A stretch of 64,000 nt of DNA from Flavobacterium cupreum (GCF_003996965.1 NZ_QWDM01000013.1:91418-155417), one strand, 5' to 3'. Positions 9,167-18,440 are shown, counted from the first letter of the stretch. Numbers and translations: made by a program. The notes: generated from the letters alone by a model not told the origin.

Positions 9167-9790
9167 CTAGAATTTATATGCAGCTGAAAATGATAAAACT
9201 CCATTATGAAGTTTTGAATCGTCGCCGAATTTAGTTTTTAGGATATTAGATAATCCTAAATTATATCTTACACCAAGAGAAAAATTTTCTGTAAAATCAT
9301 ATCCTGCTCCCAGATTCAAGCCAAAATCAGTTGACTCAAACATATTTTTGACATCCATTTCGTGTTTGCCTGAATATCCATTTACGACTGTTTTTGTTTT
9401 TGCAGAAGCTAAAAATCCAATTTGGGGACCTACTTCGATGCTAAAATTTTTAACCACAGAATATTTAAACATAACCGGAACATTTACGTAATTCATAATA
9501 AAATTAGCGCTTCCGGTTACAAGCTTCCCTTCTACATACGCTTTCCCATTCTTAAATTCGGCACCTTGCATAGAAAATAAAATTTCCGGCTGCACCACCA
9601 ATTTGTCTGACAATTTAATTTCTACGAAACCGCCTGCATTAAATCCAGTCTGATAGCCAACATCAATACCGTCCAAATCTCCTGTAAAATTTGAAACATT
9701 CAGACCTCCCTTTACTCCAATTTTAACTCCCTGCGCAGTTGCAAATCCACAAACCATTACTGTCATAGCAGCAAAAATAATCTTTTTCAT
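9167..9790 (-). CDS. outer-membrane beta-barrel protein (porin family), paralogue 1
   Basis: The start at MKKIIFAAM (9790) gives a standard signal peptide ending FATAQ and a 207-residue precursor; an upstream in-frame ATG at 9820 is less likely. The mature part alternates amphipathic strands with the OMP_b-brl_2 landmarks GVKGGLNVSNF, QPEILFSMQGA and VGPQIGFLASAK and ends in an aromatic residue (YKF), as barrel proteins do. The function is unknown; such eight-stranded proteins are abundant envelope components. It is paralogous to the genes at 9956-10537 and 11011-11571. Confidence 0.85.
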   Translation of the reverse strand: MKKIIFAAMTVMVCGFATAQGVKIGVKGGLNVSNFTGDLDGIDVGYQTGFNAGGFVEIKLSDKLVVQPEILFSMQGAEFKNGKAYVEGKLVTGSANFIMNYVNVPVMFKYSVVKNFSIEVGPQIGFLASAKTKTVVNGYSGKHEMDVKNMFESTDFGLNLGAGYDFTENFSLGVRYNLGLSNILKTKFGDDSKLHNGVLSFSAAYKF

Positions 9791-9904
9791 TTTATAAATT
9801 TTTAAAATATTTTGAAGCAAATGTAATAAAATACATACAAAAAAAATATTAGTATATTAAAAAATTAAATTGCAAAATACGCGAAAAATCTTACTTATAT
9901 ACAC

Positions 9905-9936
9905 AAAAAAACCTCCCCGGTTAGGGGAGGTTATAT
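9905..9936 (-). terminator. terminator of the beta-barrel gene at 9956-10537
   Basis: On the minus strand the stem AACCTCCCC/GGGGAGGTT with a short TAACC-like loop is followed by seven T. It lies just after the stop codon of the adjoining gene. Confidence 0.8.
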
Positions 9937-9955
9937 TCTATTTATTGAAAAAATA

Positions 9956-10537
9956 TTAGAATTTATAAGCTAAAGACAAAGCTAAATTGCTGTTTTTTGG
10001 GCTATCTAAATAATCTTCTACATTCTCAGTTTCATAATCAGCAATATTAGCTAAACCTACAGTATAACGAAGGTTTACACCAAGATTATCTGTGAAGCTA
10101 TATCCAACACCAAAATTAAATCCAAAATCTGTACTTTTAAAAAAATCTTTAGCATCATCACCATCTTCTTTTGCAGATAATAGGAATCCAATTTGTGGAC
10201 CTGCCTCTACAGTAAACTCTTTAGTTATAAAGAATTTAGCCAATACCGGAACGTTTAAATAATTTAATTTAGTATCTAGATCAGAATCTCCAAAGTATTC
10301 CAATTTTGCACCTTGTGTAGAAAACAAAAGTTCAGGCTGAATAGCCAATCTTTCAATAACTTTAATCTCAGCAAAACCTCCTACGTGGAAACCTATTAAA
10401 GATTTAGAATCGTCATAATAATTTCCACCTGAGAAACTTGAAACATTCAAACCTCCTTTTACCCCAAATCTTGTTTTCTGAGCATTTGCAAATCCAAATA
10501 CTAAAATCGCCATAATTGATAAAACAATTTTTTTCAT
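9956..10537 (-). CDS. outer-membrane beta-barrel protein (porin family), paralogue 2
   Basis: 193 residues with a signal peptide (AILVFGFANAQ) and the same landmarks as its neighbours: FGVKGGLNVSSF, QPELLFSTQGA, VEAGPQIGFLLSAK and a C-terminal SLAYKF. It is separated from paralogue 1 by its own terminator, so the two are monocistronic units and probably respond to different signals. TACGTTTG on the minus strand at 10571-10564 is a candidate -7 box. The ligand or role cannot be read from the sequence. Confidence 0.86.
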   Translation of the reverse strand: MKKIVLSIMAILVFGFANAQKTRFGVKGGLNVSSFSGGNYYDDSKSLIGFHVGGFAEIKVIERLAIQPELLFSTQGAKLEYFGDSDLDTKLNYLNVPVLAKFFITKEFTVEAGPQIGFLLSAKEDGDDAKDFFKSTDFGFNFGVGYSFTDNLGVNLRYTVGLANIADYETENVEDYLDSPKNSNLALSLAYKF

Positions 10538-11010
10538 TTTTTATTTTGTTAAAGTTTAGAAAACAAACGTATAAAACCCATATTAAAATTCCTAATAAAG
10601 TAAATTAAAAAACAATTATCAAAAAGTAAAAGAAATGAACTATTCGATTTTATATCAGCCTGATTTAAAATATATTAGTATTATTATTCTCATTAAATCA
10701 ATGATTGAATAAGAGTTATAAGTGCTCAAAAATTAACAATTAAAATCTCTCAAATTAAAAAATGACCGGTAACTTTTAAATAAAAACAATAAAATCTTTA
10801 TGAATATATAAAAGTCTAAATAAAAATCATAAGAAACTTAAAATCAATACATTAAAAACAAAGCAAAAGTATTTTATTAAATAAAAATATAAAAAAGTGT
10901 GAATTTTAATAAAAGTTTTAACTAAAACATAAAACAATAAAAAGCAAAATAAGTAGTTTTGAACTGTTAATAACATTTAAAAACAAATACCAAACTTTAA
11001 AAACATTTTT
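10538..11010. other. AT-rich divergent intergenic region between beta-barrel paralogues
   Basis: 473 bp without a coding frame, extremely AT-rich. It holds the divergent promoters of the two flanking beta-barrel genes: a candidate -7 box TACGTTTG (minus, 10571-10564) and TAGTTTTG (plus, 10954-10961). No convincing stem-loop or repeat was found in the middle part. Confidence 0.5.
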
Positions 11011-11571
11011 ATGAAAAAGATACTTTTAGCAGCTGCATTGTTCATCGCAACATCAGCAACAATCCAGGCTCAATTATTACAAATTGGAGCTAAAGCAGGG
11101 GTTAACTTTGCCAGTCAGACAGGAGATGCATCTTTAAACGGTGTAGCATTCGATAAAGATGGAATTACCAGCTATCATGTAGGTGTAGTAGCGGAAATTA
11201 AATTATTAGAAAAATTCTCTATTCAGCCTGAGCTTTTATACTCCACACAGGGAGCAACGTACAAAAATGCTGTGGACGAATTTAAAAATGAATTAGGCTA
11301 CCTATCTATTCCTGTAATGGCTAAAATCTATATGACAAAATCATTGAGTTTAGAAGTAGGACCACAAGCTTCCTTCTTATTGAGTGAAAAAAATGATTTT
11401 GATGTAAAAGATGCCGAAACTTTTGAATTTGGTGTTAATGCAGGTTTAGGATTAAAAATTACTAAAAATATTTTCGTTCAGGCTCGTTACGGCCTTGGAT
11501 TGACAGAAGCTTCAAAAAATGCAGATGTTAAAAACTCAAACGTACAATTATCAGCAGGATTCATGTTCTAA
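11011..11571 (+). CDS. outer-membrane beta-barrel protein (porin family), paralogue 3
   Basis: 186 residues with a signal peptide (MKKILLAAALFIATSATIQA) and the paralogue landmarks GAKAGVNFASQ, QPELLYSTQGA and VGPQASFLLSEK, ending in SAGFMF. It is transcribed away from paralogues 1 and 2, which suggests duplication followed by inversion or independent insertion between xerD and aroQ. A clear terminator follows. Physiological role unknown. Confidence 0.86.
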   Translation: MKKILLAAALFIATSATIQAQLLQIGAKAGVNFASQTGDASLNGVAFDKDGITSYHVGVVAEIKLLEKFSIQPELLYSTQGATYKNAVDEFKNELGYLSIPVMAKIYMTKSLSLEVGPQASFLLSEKNDFDVKDAETFEFGVNAGLGLKITKNIFVQARYGLGLTEASKNADVKNSNVQLSAGFMF

Positions 11572-11595
11572 AAATAATATCACATACTTTTATAA

Positions 11596-11630
11596 AAACC
11601 GCTCTGTTAATTCGAGCGGTTTTTTTATTT
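11596..11630 (+). terminator. terminator after beta-barrel paralogue 3
   Basis: AAAACCGCTC and GAGCGGTTTT arms with a TGTTAATTC loop, followed by a T run. Confidence 0.85.
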
Positions 11631-11703
11631 TTACATGCTTTGTCAAATGCATTCCAAAAATATGAAACGGAATCATTCCCCATTATTAAATACAAAATAC
11701 ACT

Positions 11704-12117
11704 ATGAAAATCTGCATTATCAACGGACCCAATTTGAATCTTTTAGGAAAAAGAGAACCGGAAGTTTACGGAAGCCAAACTTTTGAAGACTATTTTGAAA
11801 CGTTGCAGCAAAAATATCCTACTATAGAACTTTCCTATTATCAGAGCAATATTGAAGGCGAACTGATTGGCAAAATTCAGGACTGCGGTTTTACCTTTGA
11901 CGGAATCATCTTAAACGCCGGCGCTTACACACATACTTCTATTGGCTTGGGTGATTCCATCAAGGCAGTGACCACTCCGGTTATTGAAGTCCATATTTCG
12001 AATACCTATGCACGTGAAAGCTTCAGGCATCAATCGTATTTGTCAGGAAATGCCAAAGGTGTCATATTAGGTTTTGGATTGAAAAGCTATGATTTGGCCA
12101 TTCAGTCTTTTTTGTAA
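11704..12117 (+). CDS. aroQ: type II 3-dehydroquinate dehydratase
   Basis: The start at MKICIINGPNLN (11704) gives 137 residues, close to the family's length; the upstream in-frame ATG at 11635 overlaps the preceding terminator region and is unlikely. Diagnostic motifs are NGPNLNLLGKREPEVYG (catalytic Asn and lid Tyr), QSNIEGELI, NAGAYTHTSIGL and EVHISNTYARESFRHQS. It dehydrates 3-dehydroquinate to 3-dehydroshikimate in the shikimate pathway as a cytosolic dodecamer. Confidence 0.94.
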   Translation: MKICIINGPNLNLLGKREPEVYGSQTFEDYFETLQQKYPTIELSYYQSNIEGELIGKIQDCGFTFDGIILNAGAYTHTSIGLGDSIKAVTTPVIEVHISNTYARESFRHQSYLSGNAKGVILGFGLKSYDLAIQSFL

Positions 12118-12187
12118 TGCTTTATTTAACAAATTTTTAATAACACCGATTTTAAGTTATTCTATTTTTGTGAAAGAAATAACTTTC

Positions 12188-14677
12188 ATGAGAAACTATA
12201 CTTTACTTGCCTTTTTATTCTTTTCGCTCTCCAACTTTGCCCAGATCAAAGGAACCATAACCGATGAAAAAGGAAACCCTTTGCCTTTTGTTTCTGTTTT
12301 TGAAGATAACACGTATACGGGAACCACAGCAAACGAGCAGGGACAATACCAACTCAATGTAAAAGAACCCGGAAAAAACAAAATTACTTTTCAGTTTTTG
12401 GGTTTTAAAACGCAAAAAATAACTATTTCTCCCGATTCCAAAGTAATCGTTCTGAATGTTAAAATGCTGGAAGAAAGTTTTGCCCTGAATGAAGTGGTGA
12501 TTGATCCAAAAAACAATCCGGCAAATGCCATCATAAGAAGTGCCATTGCCAACAAAAAAGAAAATTCCGAAAAAACATCGCGTTTTACGGCAGATTTTTA
12601 TTCGAAAGGGATGTTTAAAGTAAAGGATCTTCCCAAAAAAATATTGGGCCAGAAAGTAGATCTGGGCGAAGATATGTCTTCCAATTTAGATTCTACCGGA
12701 ACGGGAATTCTGTACCTTTCGGAAACGATTTCGAAGGTGAGTTATGAAAAACCGAACAACCTCAAAGAAAAAATTATTGCCTCAAAAATTTCAGGGAACA
12801 ACAGAGGATACAGCTACAACACCGCTGCCTTATCGACTTATGATTTTTACGACAATACTTTGGATTTTGATATCAAACTGATTTCTCCAATTGCCGACAA
12901 TGCCTTCAGTTATTACAAATACAAACTGGAAGGCACCTTCTTTGATGCCAATAATCACGAAATAAACAAAATAAAAGTAATCCCGAAACGCGACAAAGAG
13001 CCTGTTTTTGAAGGTTACATTTATATTGTTGACGACAGCTTTGCGATTTATGCGATAGAATTAGACATCAAAGGCTATCGAATGAAGAATGAACTTACGG
13101 AGATAATGACATTAAAACAAAGCTTTAATTACAATACAAAAAACAAGATATGGTCTAAAAATGCGCAGACTTTATACTTTAAGGCAGGTGTTTTCGGTAT
13201 TAAATTTTCAGGGCAATTCAATTATGTTTATTCCAATTATGAGTTTCCGGCTTCGTTTGCAAAAAAGACTTTCGGAAACGAAATTGTTGCTTTTGAAGCC
13301 AATTCCAATAAAAAAGATGATGCTTTCTGGAATCAGATCCGTCCAATTCCTTTAACTATCGAGGAAAGCAGCGATTACAACAAAAAAGACAGCCTGCAGA
13401 CCATTCGCAAATCTCAGAAGTATACCGATTCGATTGATGCCAAAAACAATAAATTTAAGGTCTGGGATATTTTAAAAGGGTATGAATACAAAAATACTTT
13501 TAGGAAATATTCTTTTGAATATGACGGTTTGTTAAACATCACTTCTTTAAGTTTTAATACCGTTCAGGGTTTTAATTTCAATTCGGGTTTTTCTTTTAAA
13601 AACTGGAATGAGGAAAAAGGAAAAAGCACTTCTTTAAGCACAACCTTTAATTATGGTTTTTCAGAGGAACGTTTTCGGGCAATTGGAGAATTCACCCACC
13701 GATTTAACACTATAAATTACGCCACTATTGCTATTTCAGGGGGAACAAAAGTAGCACAATTCAACAGTGCTGAGCCTATAACAAAGTTTGTCAATTCTAT
13801 AAGTTCGTTGTTTTTTAAAGACAATTACATGAAATTGTACAACCTGGAATTTGCGCAAATCAACTACAACCAATATGTCGCTAACGGAATAAATCTGACT
13901 GGTAAAATTGCATACAAACAACGAAAACCTCTTTTTAATACCACCGATTATTCTTTCTTTAAAAGGGATGATATTTATTCGTCTAATAATCCACTGGCAC
14001 CAAACGATTTCGAAACTCCTGCTTTCAGTCAGCATCATGTCTTCAAGGCCAATATTACGGCACGCATTAATTTTGGGAATAAATACATTTCAAGACCCGA
14101 CGGAAGATATAATATTAAAAATGACAAGTACCCTACCCTGTTTTTCTCTTATGAAAAGGCATTTGCTGCCAGCACAAAAAACTATGAATTCGAGCGAATT
14201 GCCGCTGCGGTACAATATGATTTATCATTGGGAAGTAAAGGTTTACTGGGCACAAATTTCAGGGCAGGAAAGTTTTTTAATGCCGAAAATATATCTTTTA
14301 TAGACTACAAACATTTTAACGGAAACCAAACCCATATCGGAACAAGCGATCGTTACTTAAATGTTTTCAACTTAATGCCTTATTACGCTAACAGCACCAA
14401 CGACAGCTATTTGGAAGCGCATTTCGAATATAATGACACCGGATTTTTGATGAATAAAATTCCGTTATTGAATTTGCTGAAATCAACTCTGAATGTAGGT
14501 TTTCATTCACTGGCAATTCCGGACAGAAAACCTTATTCTGAATTTACAGTTGGTTTAGACAATCTCGGTTTTGGAAAATTTAAACTTTTCAGAGTAGATT
14601 ATGTGCATTCTAATCAGGGCAGCATCCAGCAAAACGGTGTTGTTTTTGGACTGAAGATTTTGAATGTCTTGGATTAG
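12188..14677 (+). CDS. DUF5686 family outer-membrane protein with carboxypeptidase-like domain
   Basis: The start at MRNYTLLAFLFF (12188) yields 829 residues with a signal peptide ending NFAQ. A carboxypeptidase-regulatory-like domain (KGTITDEKGNPLPFVSVFEDNT, then TYTGTTANEQGQY) spans about residues 20-105. The large remainder resembles DUF5686, with beta-rich stretches ending in a barrel-like C-terminus (GSIQQNGVVFGLKILNVLD). Proteins of this type are flavobacterial envelope proteins without established activity. An open frame extends upstream to 12089 but overlaps aroQ and lacks a signal peptide at its beginning. Confidence 0.85.
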   Translation: MRNYTLLAFLFFSLSNFAQIKGTITDEKGNPLPFVSVFEDNTYTGTTANEQGQYQLNVKEPGKNKITFQFLGFKTQKITISPDSKVIVLNVKMLEESFALNEVVIDPKNNPANAIIRSAIANKKENSEKTSRFTADFYSKGMFKVKDLPKKILGQKVDLGEDMSSNLDSTGTGILYLSETISKVSYEKPNNLKEKIIASKISGNNRGYSYNTAALSTYDFYDNTLDFDIKLISPIADNAFSYYKYKLEGTFFDANNHEINKIKVIPKRDKEPVFEGYIYIVDDSFAIYAIELDIKGYRMKNELTEIMTLKQSFNYNTKNKIWSKNAQTLYFKAGVFGIKFSGQFNYVYSNYEFPASFAKKTFGNEIVAFEANSNKKDDAFWNQIRPIPLTIEESSDYNKKDSLQTIRKSQKYTDSIDAKNNKFKVWDILKGYEYKNTFRKYSFEYDGLLNITSLSFNTVQGFNFNSGFSFKNWNEEKGKSTSLSTTFNYGFSEERFRAIGEFTHRFNTINYATIAISGGTKVAQFNSAEPITKFVNSISSLFFKDNYMKLYNLEFAQINYNQYVANGINLTGKIAYKQRKPLFNTTDYSFFKRDDIYSSNNPLAPNDFETPAFSQHHVFKANITARINFGNKYISRPDGRYNIKNDKYPTLFFSYEKAFAASTKNYEFERIAAAVQYDLSLGSKGLLGTNFRAGKFFNAENISFIDYKHFNGNQTHIGTSDRYLNVFNLMPYYANSTNDSYLEAHFEYNDTGFLMNKIPLLNLLKSTLNVGFHSLAIPDRKPYSEFTVGLDNLGFGKFKLFRVDYVHSNQGSIQQNGVVFGLKILNVLD

Positions 14678-14683
14678 TTTTTT

Positions 14684-14967
14684 TTAAAAAGGTGCTAAGG
14701 AACTAAGTCGCTAAGGTTCTGAGTTAACGAGCTGAAATCCTGGCGGATTTTCGATTATGTAATTATAGCTCTGTTGTATATTTTTTTTCACGCAGATTTG
14801 GCAGATTAAAGTTTCGTTTGGGTGAAGAAGAAATGCACAAAAAAACCGATTATTCTTTTTAAGAGTAATCGGTTTTGTTTTATTTAAAAAAACGCAAAAG
14901 TATTTAACCTTTGCACCTCTGTCCCTTTGCACCTTTGTTCCTCAGAACCTCCACTTAGAACCTTTCC
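14684..14967. repeat. intergenic dispersed-repeat mosaic with hairpin
   Basis: The gap between the DUF5686 gene and the CDF gene is built from repeat tracts. At 14690-14728 are degenerate GCTAAGG/AAGGTTCTGAG units (also at 17181-17352). At 14786-14812 is an ACGCAGATTTGGCAGATT tract. At 14895-14960 are CTTTGCACC/CCTTTGCACCTTTG units. A terminator-like hairpin at 14841-14880 (AAAACCGATTATTCT/AGAGTAATCGGTTTT) lies inside. A short open frame across it on the minus strand looks spurious. Confidence 0.65.
14841..14880. terminator. bidirectional terminator between DUF5686 and CDF genes
   Basis: A 15-bp stem, 14842-14856 with 14862-14876 (one wobble), flanked by A and T runs, between convergent genes. 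Confidence 0.7.
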
Positions 14968-15843
14968 TCAATGATAATCATCCGGCTCAATATGAATCAA
15001 TACATTTCCGAGCTGGGGAATTTTTTCTTTTAGGGTATCCTGTAGTTTATGGGACAAATCATGGCCTTCTTTTACCGAGATTTTAGCCGAGACAATAGCA
15101 TGAAGGTCTACGTGATATTTCATTCCTGCTTTTCGGATAAAACATTTTTCAGTCCCCAGAATTCCTTCCACTGTTAATGATTTAATGCGGATTTCTTCCA
15201 CTAAGTCATCATTCAGATGTTCGTCCATGATTTCGCCAAGTGCAGGCCTGAAGATCTTATAGCTGTTGTATAAAATAAAGAAAGCAGCAAAAAGAGCCGC
15301 CCAGTCATCAGCAGATTCATATCCTTTGCCCATCACCAGGGCAATCGTAATTCCGATAAATGCTGCAACCGAAGTTATAGCGTCACTGCGATGGTGCCAG
15401 GCATCTGCTGCCAGAGCCGAACTATTCGTCTGTTTACTGCGTTTCATTACCACCCGGAAAGAATACTCTTTCCATACAATAATAGCCCCTAAAACATAAA
15501 GGGTCCAGGATTTTGGAAGATTATGTGAAGACTGAATGTTGGCGATACTTTCGTACCCAATAACGGTTGCCGAGGTAATAAGAAAACCAACCACCAAAAA
15601 AGTAATTAACGGCTCCGCACGGCCATGGCCGTAAGGGTGATTTTCATCTGCCGGTTTATTAGAATATTTGATTCCAAACAAAACCAGACAGGACGAAAAA
15701 ATATCCGTTGTTGATTCGATCGCGTCTGCAATTAAGGCGTAAGAATTGCCAAAAAAACCTGCCAAACCTTTTACAAGGGCCAGGCAGGTATTTCCAGCTA
15801 TACTAAAATAAGTAGCTTTTATAGCTTTTTGTTCATTCGTCAT
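14968..15843 (-). CDS. cation diffusion facilitator (CDF) family transporter
   Basis: 291 residues with about six hydrophobic helices to residue 200 and a cytoplasmic ferredoxin-like C-terminal domain (MKYHVDLHAIVSAKISVKEG). Metal-site residues are visible in TM2 (ADAIESTTDIF) and TM5 (ADAWHHRSDAITS, the HxxxD pair), the arrangement of zinc/cadmium/iron efflux CDFs. It exports divalent metal in exchange for protons. The exact metal cannot be assigned. It follows murA by 13 nt on the same strand, so the two probably share a transcript. Confidence 0.92.
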   Translation of the reverse strand: MTNEQKAIKATYFSIAGNTCLALVKGLAGFFGNSYALIADAIESTTDIFSSCLVLFGIKYSNKPADENHPYGHGRAEPLITFLVVGFLITSATVIGYESIANIQSSHNLPKSWTLYVLGAIIVWKEYSFRVVMKRSKQTNSSALAADAWHHRSDAITSVAAFIGITIALVMGKGYESADDWAALFAAFFILYNSYKIFRPALGEIMDEHLNDDLVEEIRIKSLTVEGILGTEKCFIRKAGMKYHVDLHAIVSAKISVKEGHDLSHKLQDTLKEKIPQLGNVLIHIEPDDYH

Positions 15844-15856
15844 TTGAGATTTTTAT

Positions 15857-17170
15857 CTACGCTCTCACGATTTTTGCTCCAATTGCTCTTAGACGTTCGT
15901 CGATACGCTCGTATCCACGGTCGATTTGTTCAATATTTTGAATTGTACTGGTTCCTTTTGCCGACAGAGCTGCAATCAATAATGAAATTCCCGCACGAAT
16001 ATCCGGAGAAGACATTGTTGTCGCTTTTAACTGAGATTCAAAATTATGTCCCATAACCACCGCTCTGTGCGGATCGCATAACATGATTTTTGCTCCCATG
16101 TCGATTAATTTATCCACGAAAAACAAACGGCTTTCGAACATTTTCTGGTGAATTAGAACATCACCTTTTGCCTGTGTTGCCACTACCAGAACAATACTCA
16201 ATAAATCAGGGGTAAATCCTGGCCATGGTGCATCTGCAATAGTAAGAATAGAACCGTCAATATCTGTTTTTACTTCGTACCCGTCTGTGTGAGCAGGAAT
16301 GTAAATATCGTCTCCGCGTCTTTCAATTGTAATACCCAGTTTTCTGAATGTATTCGGAATCAGACCTAAGTTATCCCAGCTTACGTTTTTAATCGTGATT
16401 TCGCTTTTTGTCATAGCCGCAAGACCAATCCATGAACCGATTTCAATCATATCAGGAAGAATTCTGTGCTCGCAGCCTCCCAGGCTTTCAACACCTTCGA
16501 TAGTTAATAAGTTCGAACCAACTCCGGTGATTTTAGCTCCCATGGAGTTCAGCATTTTACATAACTGTTGTAAGTAAGGCTCACAGGCAGCATTGTAAAC
16601 TGTTGTCTGACCTTTTGCCAAAACAGCAGCCATTACAATATTTGCTGTTCCGGTAACAGAAGCTTCGTCAAGCAGCATATCTGTTCCTTTAAGTCCTTCT
16701 TCCGGTGATTCTACTCCGTAAAAGTGATCCTCTCTGTTATATCTGAATTTTGCTCCAAGGTTAATAAAACCTTCAAAGTGAGTATCTAATCTGCGACGGC
16801 CAATTTTATCTCCTCCCGGTTTCGGAATATATCCTTTCCCGAAACGGGCCAAAAGTGGTCCGACAATCATTATGGAACCTCTAAGTGCTCCGCCTTCTTT
16901 TTTGAAAGCTTCTGTTTCTAAATAACCAACATTCACCTCATCAGCCTGAAATGTAATGGAACCTGGTTCATTCCTTTGAATTTTCACCCCTAAATTACCC
17001 AGCAATGTGATTAATTTATTGATGTCAATAATATCGGGAATATTATTAATTTTCACTTTATCTCCCGTTAAAAGCACGGCACATAAAATTTGTAATGCCT
17101 CATTTTTTGCTCCTTGCGGAGTGATTTCTCCTTTTAAAGGTATTCCTCCTTCGATTTTAAAAATTCCCAT
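15857..17170 (-). CDS. murA: UDP-N-acetylglucosamine 1-carboxyvinyltransferase
   Basis: 437 residues in the EPSP-synthase-like double inside-out barrel fold, with GEITPQGAKNEALQILCAVLL at the N-terminus and GSIMIVGPLLARFGKG before the active loop. MurA transfers enolpyruvate to UDP-GlcNAc, the first committed step of peptidoglycan synthesis. The loop that carries Cys115 in Escherichia coli (GGCAIG) reads PKPGGDKIGRRR here: the cysteine is an aspartate, coded by GAT. Asp at this site is active in other bacteria and prevents fosfomycin adduct formation. Upstream lies a repeat-rich leader at 17181-17352. Confidence 0.97.
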   Translation of the reverse strand: MGIFKIEGGIPLKGEITPQGAKNEALQILCAVLLTGDKVKINNIPDIIDINKLITLLGNLGVKIQRNEPGSITFQADEVNVGYLETEAFKKEGGALRGSIMIVGPLLARFGKGYIPKPGGDKIGRRRLDTHFEGFINLGAKFRYNREDHFYGVESPEEGLKGTDMLLDEASVTGTANIVMAAVLAKGQTTVYNAACEPYLQQLCKMLNSMGAKITGVGSNLLTIEGVESLGGCEHRILPDMIEIGSWIGLAAMTKSEITIKNVSWDNLGLIPNTFRKLGITIERRGDDIYIPAHTDGYEVKTDIDGSILTIADAPWPGFTPDLLSIVLVVATQAKGDVLIHQKMFESRLFFVDKLIDMGAKIMLCDPHRAVVMGHNFESQLKATTMSSPDIRAGISLLIAALSAKGTSTIQNIEQIDRGYERIDERLRAIGAKIVRA

Positions 17171-17180
17171 ATTCTTTTTT

Positions 17181-17352
17181 TAAGGTTCTGAGTTACTAAG
17201 GTTCTGCGGCGCTAAGTTTTTTCGGGGAACTTAGTATCACCTGCTTAGCAACTTTTTTTTTTATTTAAGGTTCTAAGCTACTAAGGTTCTGAGATCCTAA
17301 GGTTCTGTTTTAAAAAACTTAGAACCTCACGACCTTAGTACCTTAGCACCTT
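17181..17352. repeat. dispersed AAGGTTCTGAG-type intergenic repeats
   Basis: About 170 bp between murA and the DUF4290 gene consist of imperfect tandem 10-12-nt units (AAGGTTCTGAG, CTACTAAGGTTCTG, GATCCTAAGGTTCTG), followed by their reverse complements (CTTAGAACCTCACGACCTTAG, CTTAGCACC). The result is a large imperfect inverted repeat. The same units recur at 14690-14728 and, more loosely, near 18445. Confidence 0.75.
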
Positions 17353-18075
17353 TTATTTCTGATTATTGTTTTTCTGAAAAGGTTTTGTTTTTCCGCCTTT
17401 ATTATTGTTTTTGTTGCTTTGGATTTTTGGTGGTCCGGCTGGCGTAATTTTATTCGACATACGCTTATTCGTGCGCAATAAATCTGTTGTATTCAGAAGT
17501 TCTTCTGTACTTTGCAGCAAGTTGATTGTACCTCCTGACAATTCGAATAAATGCTCAAAAATCACATCATCTTTTACCGTGTCTTTGTTCCAGCTCAGGT
17601 ATGATTTTTTCATGTGATTGGCAATCACCAGTATCAATGCATTTTTCATTTCTCCATCGTCCCATTTATTGGCAACATCAATCATATACTTGATGTTATT
17701 ACCATAGAACCTGTACTTTGGAAAGTTCTGCGGATATTGCAAAACATCCGGTTTTAGCTGTAATACATCACGGGAAGGAATCGGATAAGGCGATTCTACA
17801 TCCAATTTAAAATCAGACATAATAAAAAGCTGATCCCATAATTTATGCTGAAAATCTGGCACATCACGTAAATGCGGATTCAGGCTTCCCATAACCTGAA
17901 TGATGTATTTCGCAGCTTTATTGCGTGTTTCAGCATCTTCAATAATGGTGGCCTGATCAATCAGTTTTTGTAAATGACGACCATATTCCGGAATAAGTAA
18001 ACGCTGTCTTTCAGAATTGTATTCTAAATTAAAAACAACGTCATTCGCGACTTCTTTTTTATATTTTTCGACCAT
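17353..18075 (-). CDS. DUF4290 domain-containing protein
   Basis: A 240-residue cytoplasmic protein, conserved in Bacteroidota, with central motifs RLLIPEYGRHLQKLIDQA, MGSLNPHLRDVPDFQHKLWDQLF and YPIPSRD. The last 40 residues are basic and low-complexity (KNNNKGGKTKPFQKNNNQK), suggesting RNA or nucleic-acid contact, though that is inference. It starts 3 nt after the DUF493 gene's stop and forms an operon with it. No function is established for the family as far as I can tell from sequence. Confidence 0.85.
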   Translation of the reverse strand: MVEKYKKEVANDVVFNLEYNSERQRLLIPEYGRHLQKLIDQATIIEDAETRNKAAKYIIQVMGSLNPHLRDVPDFQHKLWDQLFIMSDFKLDVESPYPIPSRDVLQLKPDVLQYPQNFPKYRFYGNNIKYMIDVANKWDDGEMKNALILVIANHMKKSYLSWNKDTVKDDVIFEHLFELSGGTINLLQSTEELLNTTDLLRTNKRMSNKITPAGPPKIQSNKNNNKGGKTKPFQKNNNQK

Positions 18076-18078
18076 AAG

Positions 18079-18375
18079 TTATAATGAAACTATCCCTTCT
18101 ATTGTAGAAACTTCTTTGTATTTAGCAATCACCTCATCGGCACTGTTCATCGTAACATCTACAGAAACGCTGGTAAATTTACCGGTTTTAGATTTTGTTG
18201 TTTTAATAACCGCCCCCATACTGTCAAAAGCTTTTTCAACGCGCTCAACATTATCGCCTACTGAAGGCATTATAAATTTATACAAATATTCTGCTGGCCA
18301 GGTATTTGAATTATCTAACTCAACCTTTAATCTTTCGTAAAATTCGGCGGTACTTTTTTCTTTATCGTTCTCCAT
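18079..18375 (-). CDS. DUF493 family protein
   Basis: A 98-residue alpha/beta protein of the YbeD/DUF493 type, with WPAEYLYKFIMP, FDSMGAVIKTTKSKTGKFTSVSVDVTM and DEVIAKYKEVSTIEGIVSL, an ACT-like regulatory fold. It is the first gene of a two-gene unit with DUF4290. The molecular role is unknown. Confidence 0.88.
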   Translation of the reverse strand: MENDKEKSTAEFYERLKVELDNSNTWPAEYLYKFIMPSVGDNVERVEKAFDSMGAVIKTTKSKTGKFTSVSVDVTMNSADEVIAKYKEVSTIEGIVSL

Positions 18376-18440
18376 TCGTAATTAAAAATAAAGGCAAATA
18401 TACGGTTTTGAGTTTAGATTTTTAGATTTTTTTATTTCGA

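Noticed and set aside
14711..14932. Open frame on the minus strand (73 codons)
   Set aside because: It runs through dispersed repeats and a terminator hairpin and has no signal or domain.
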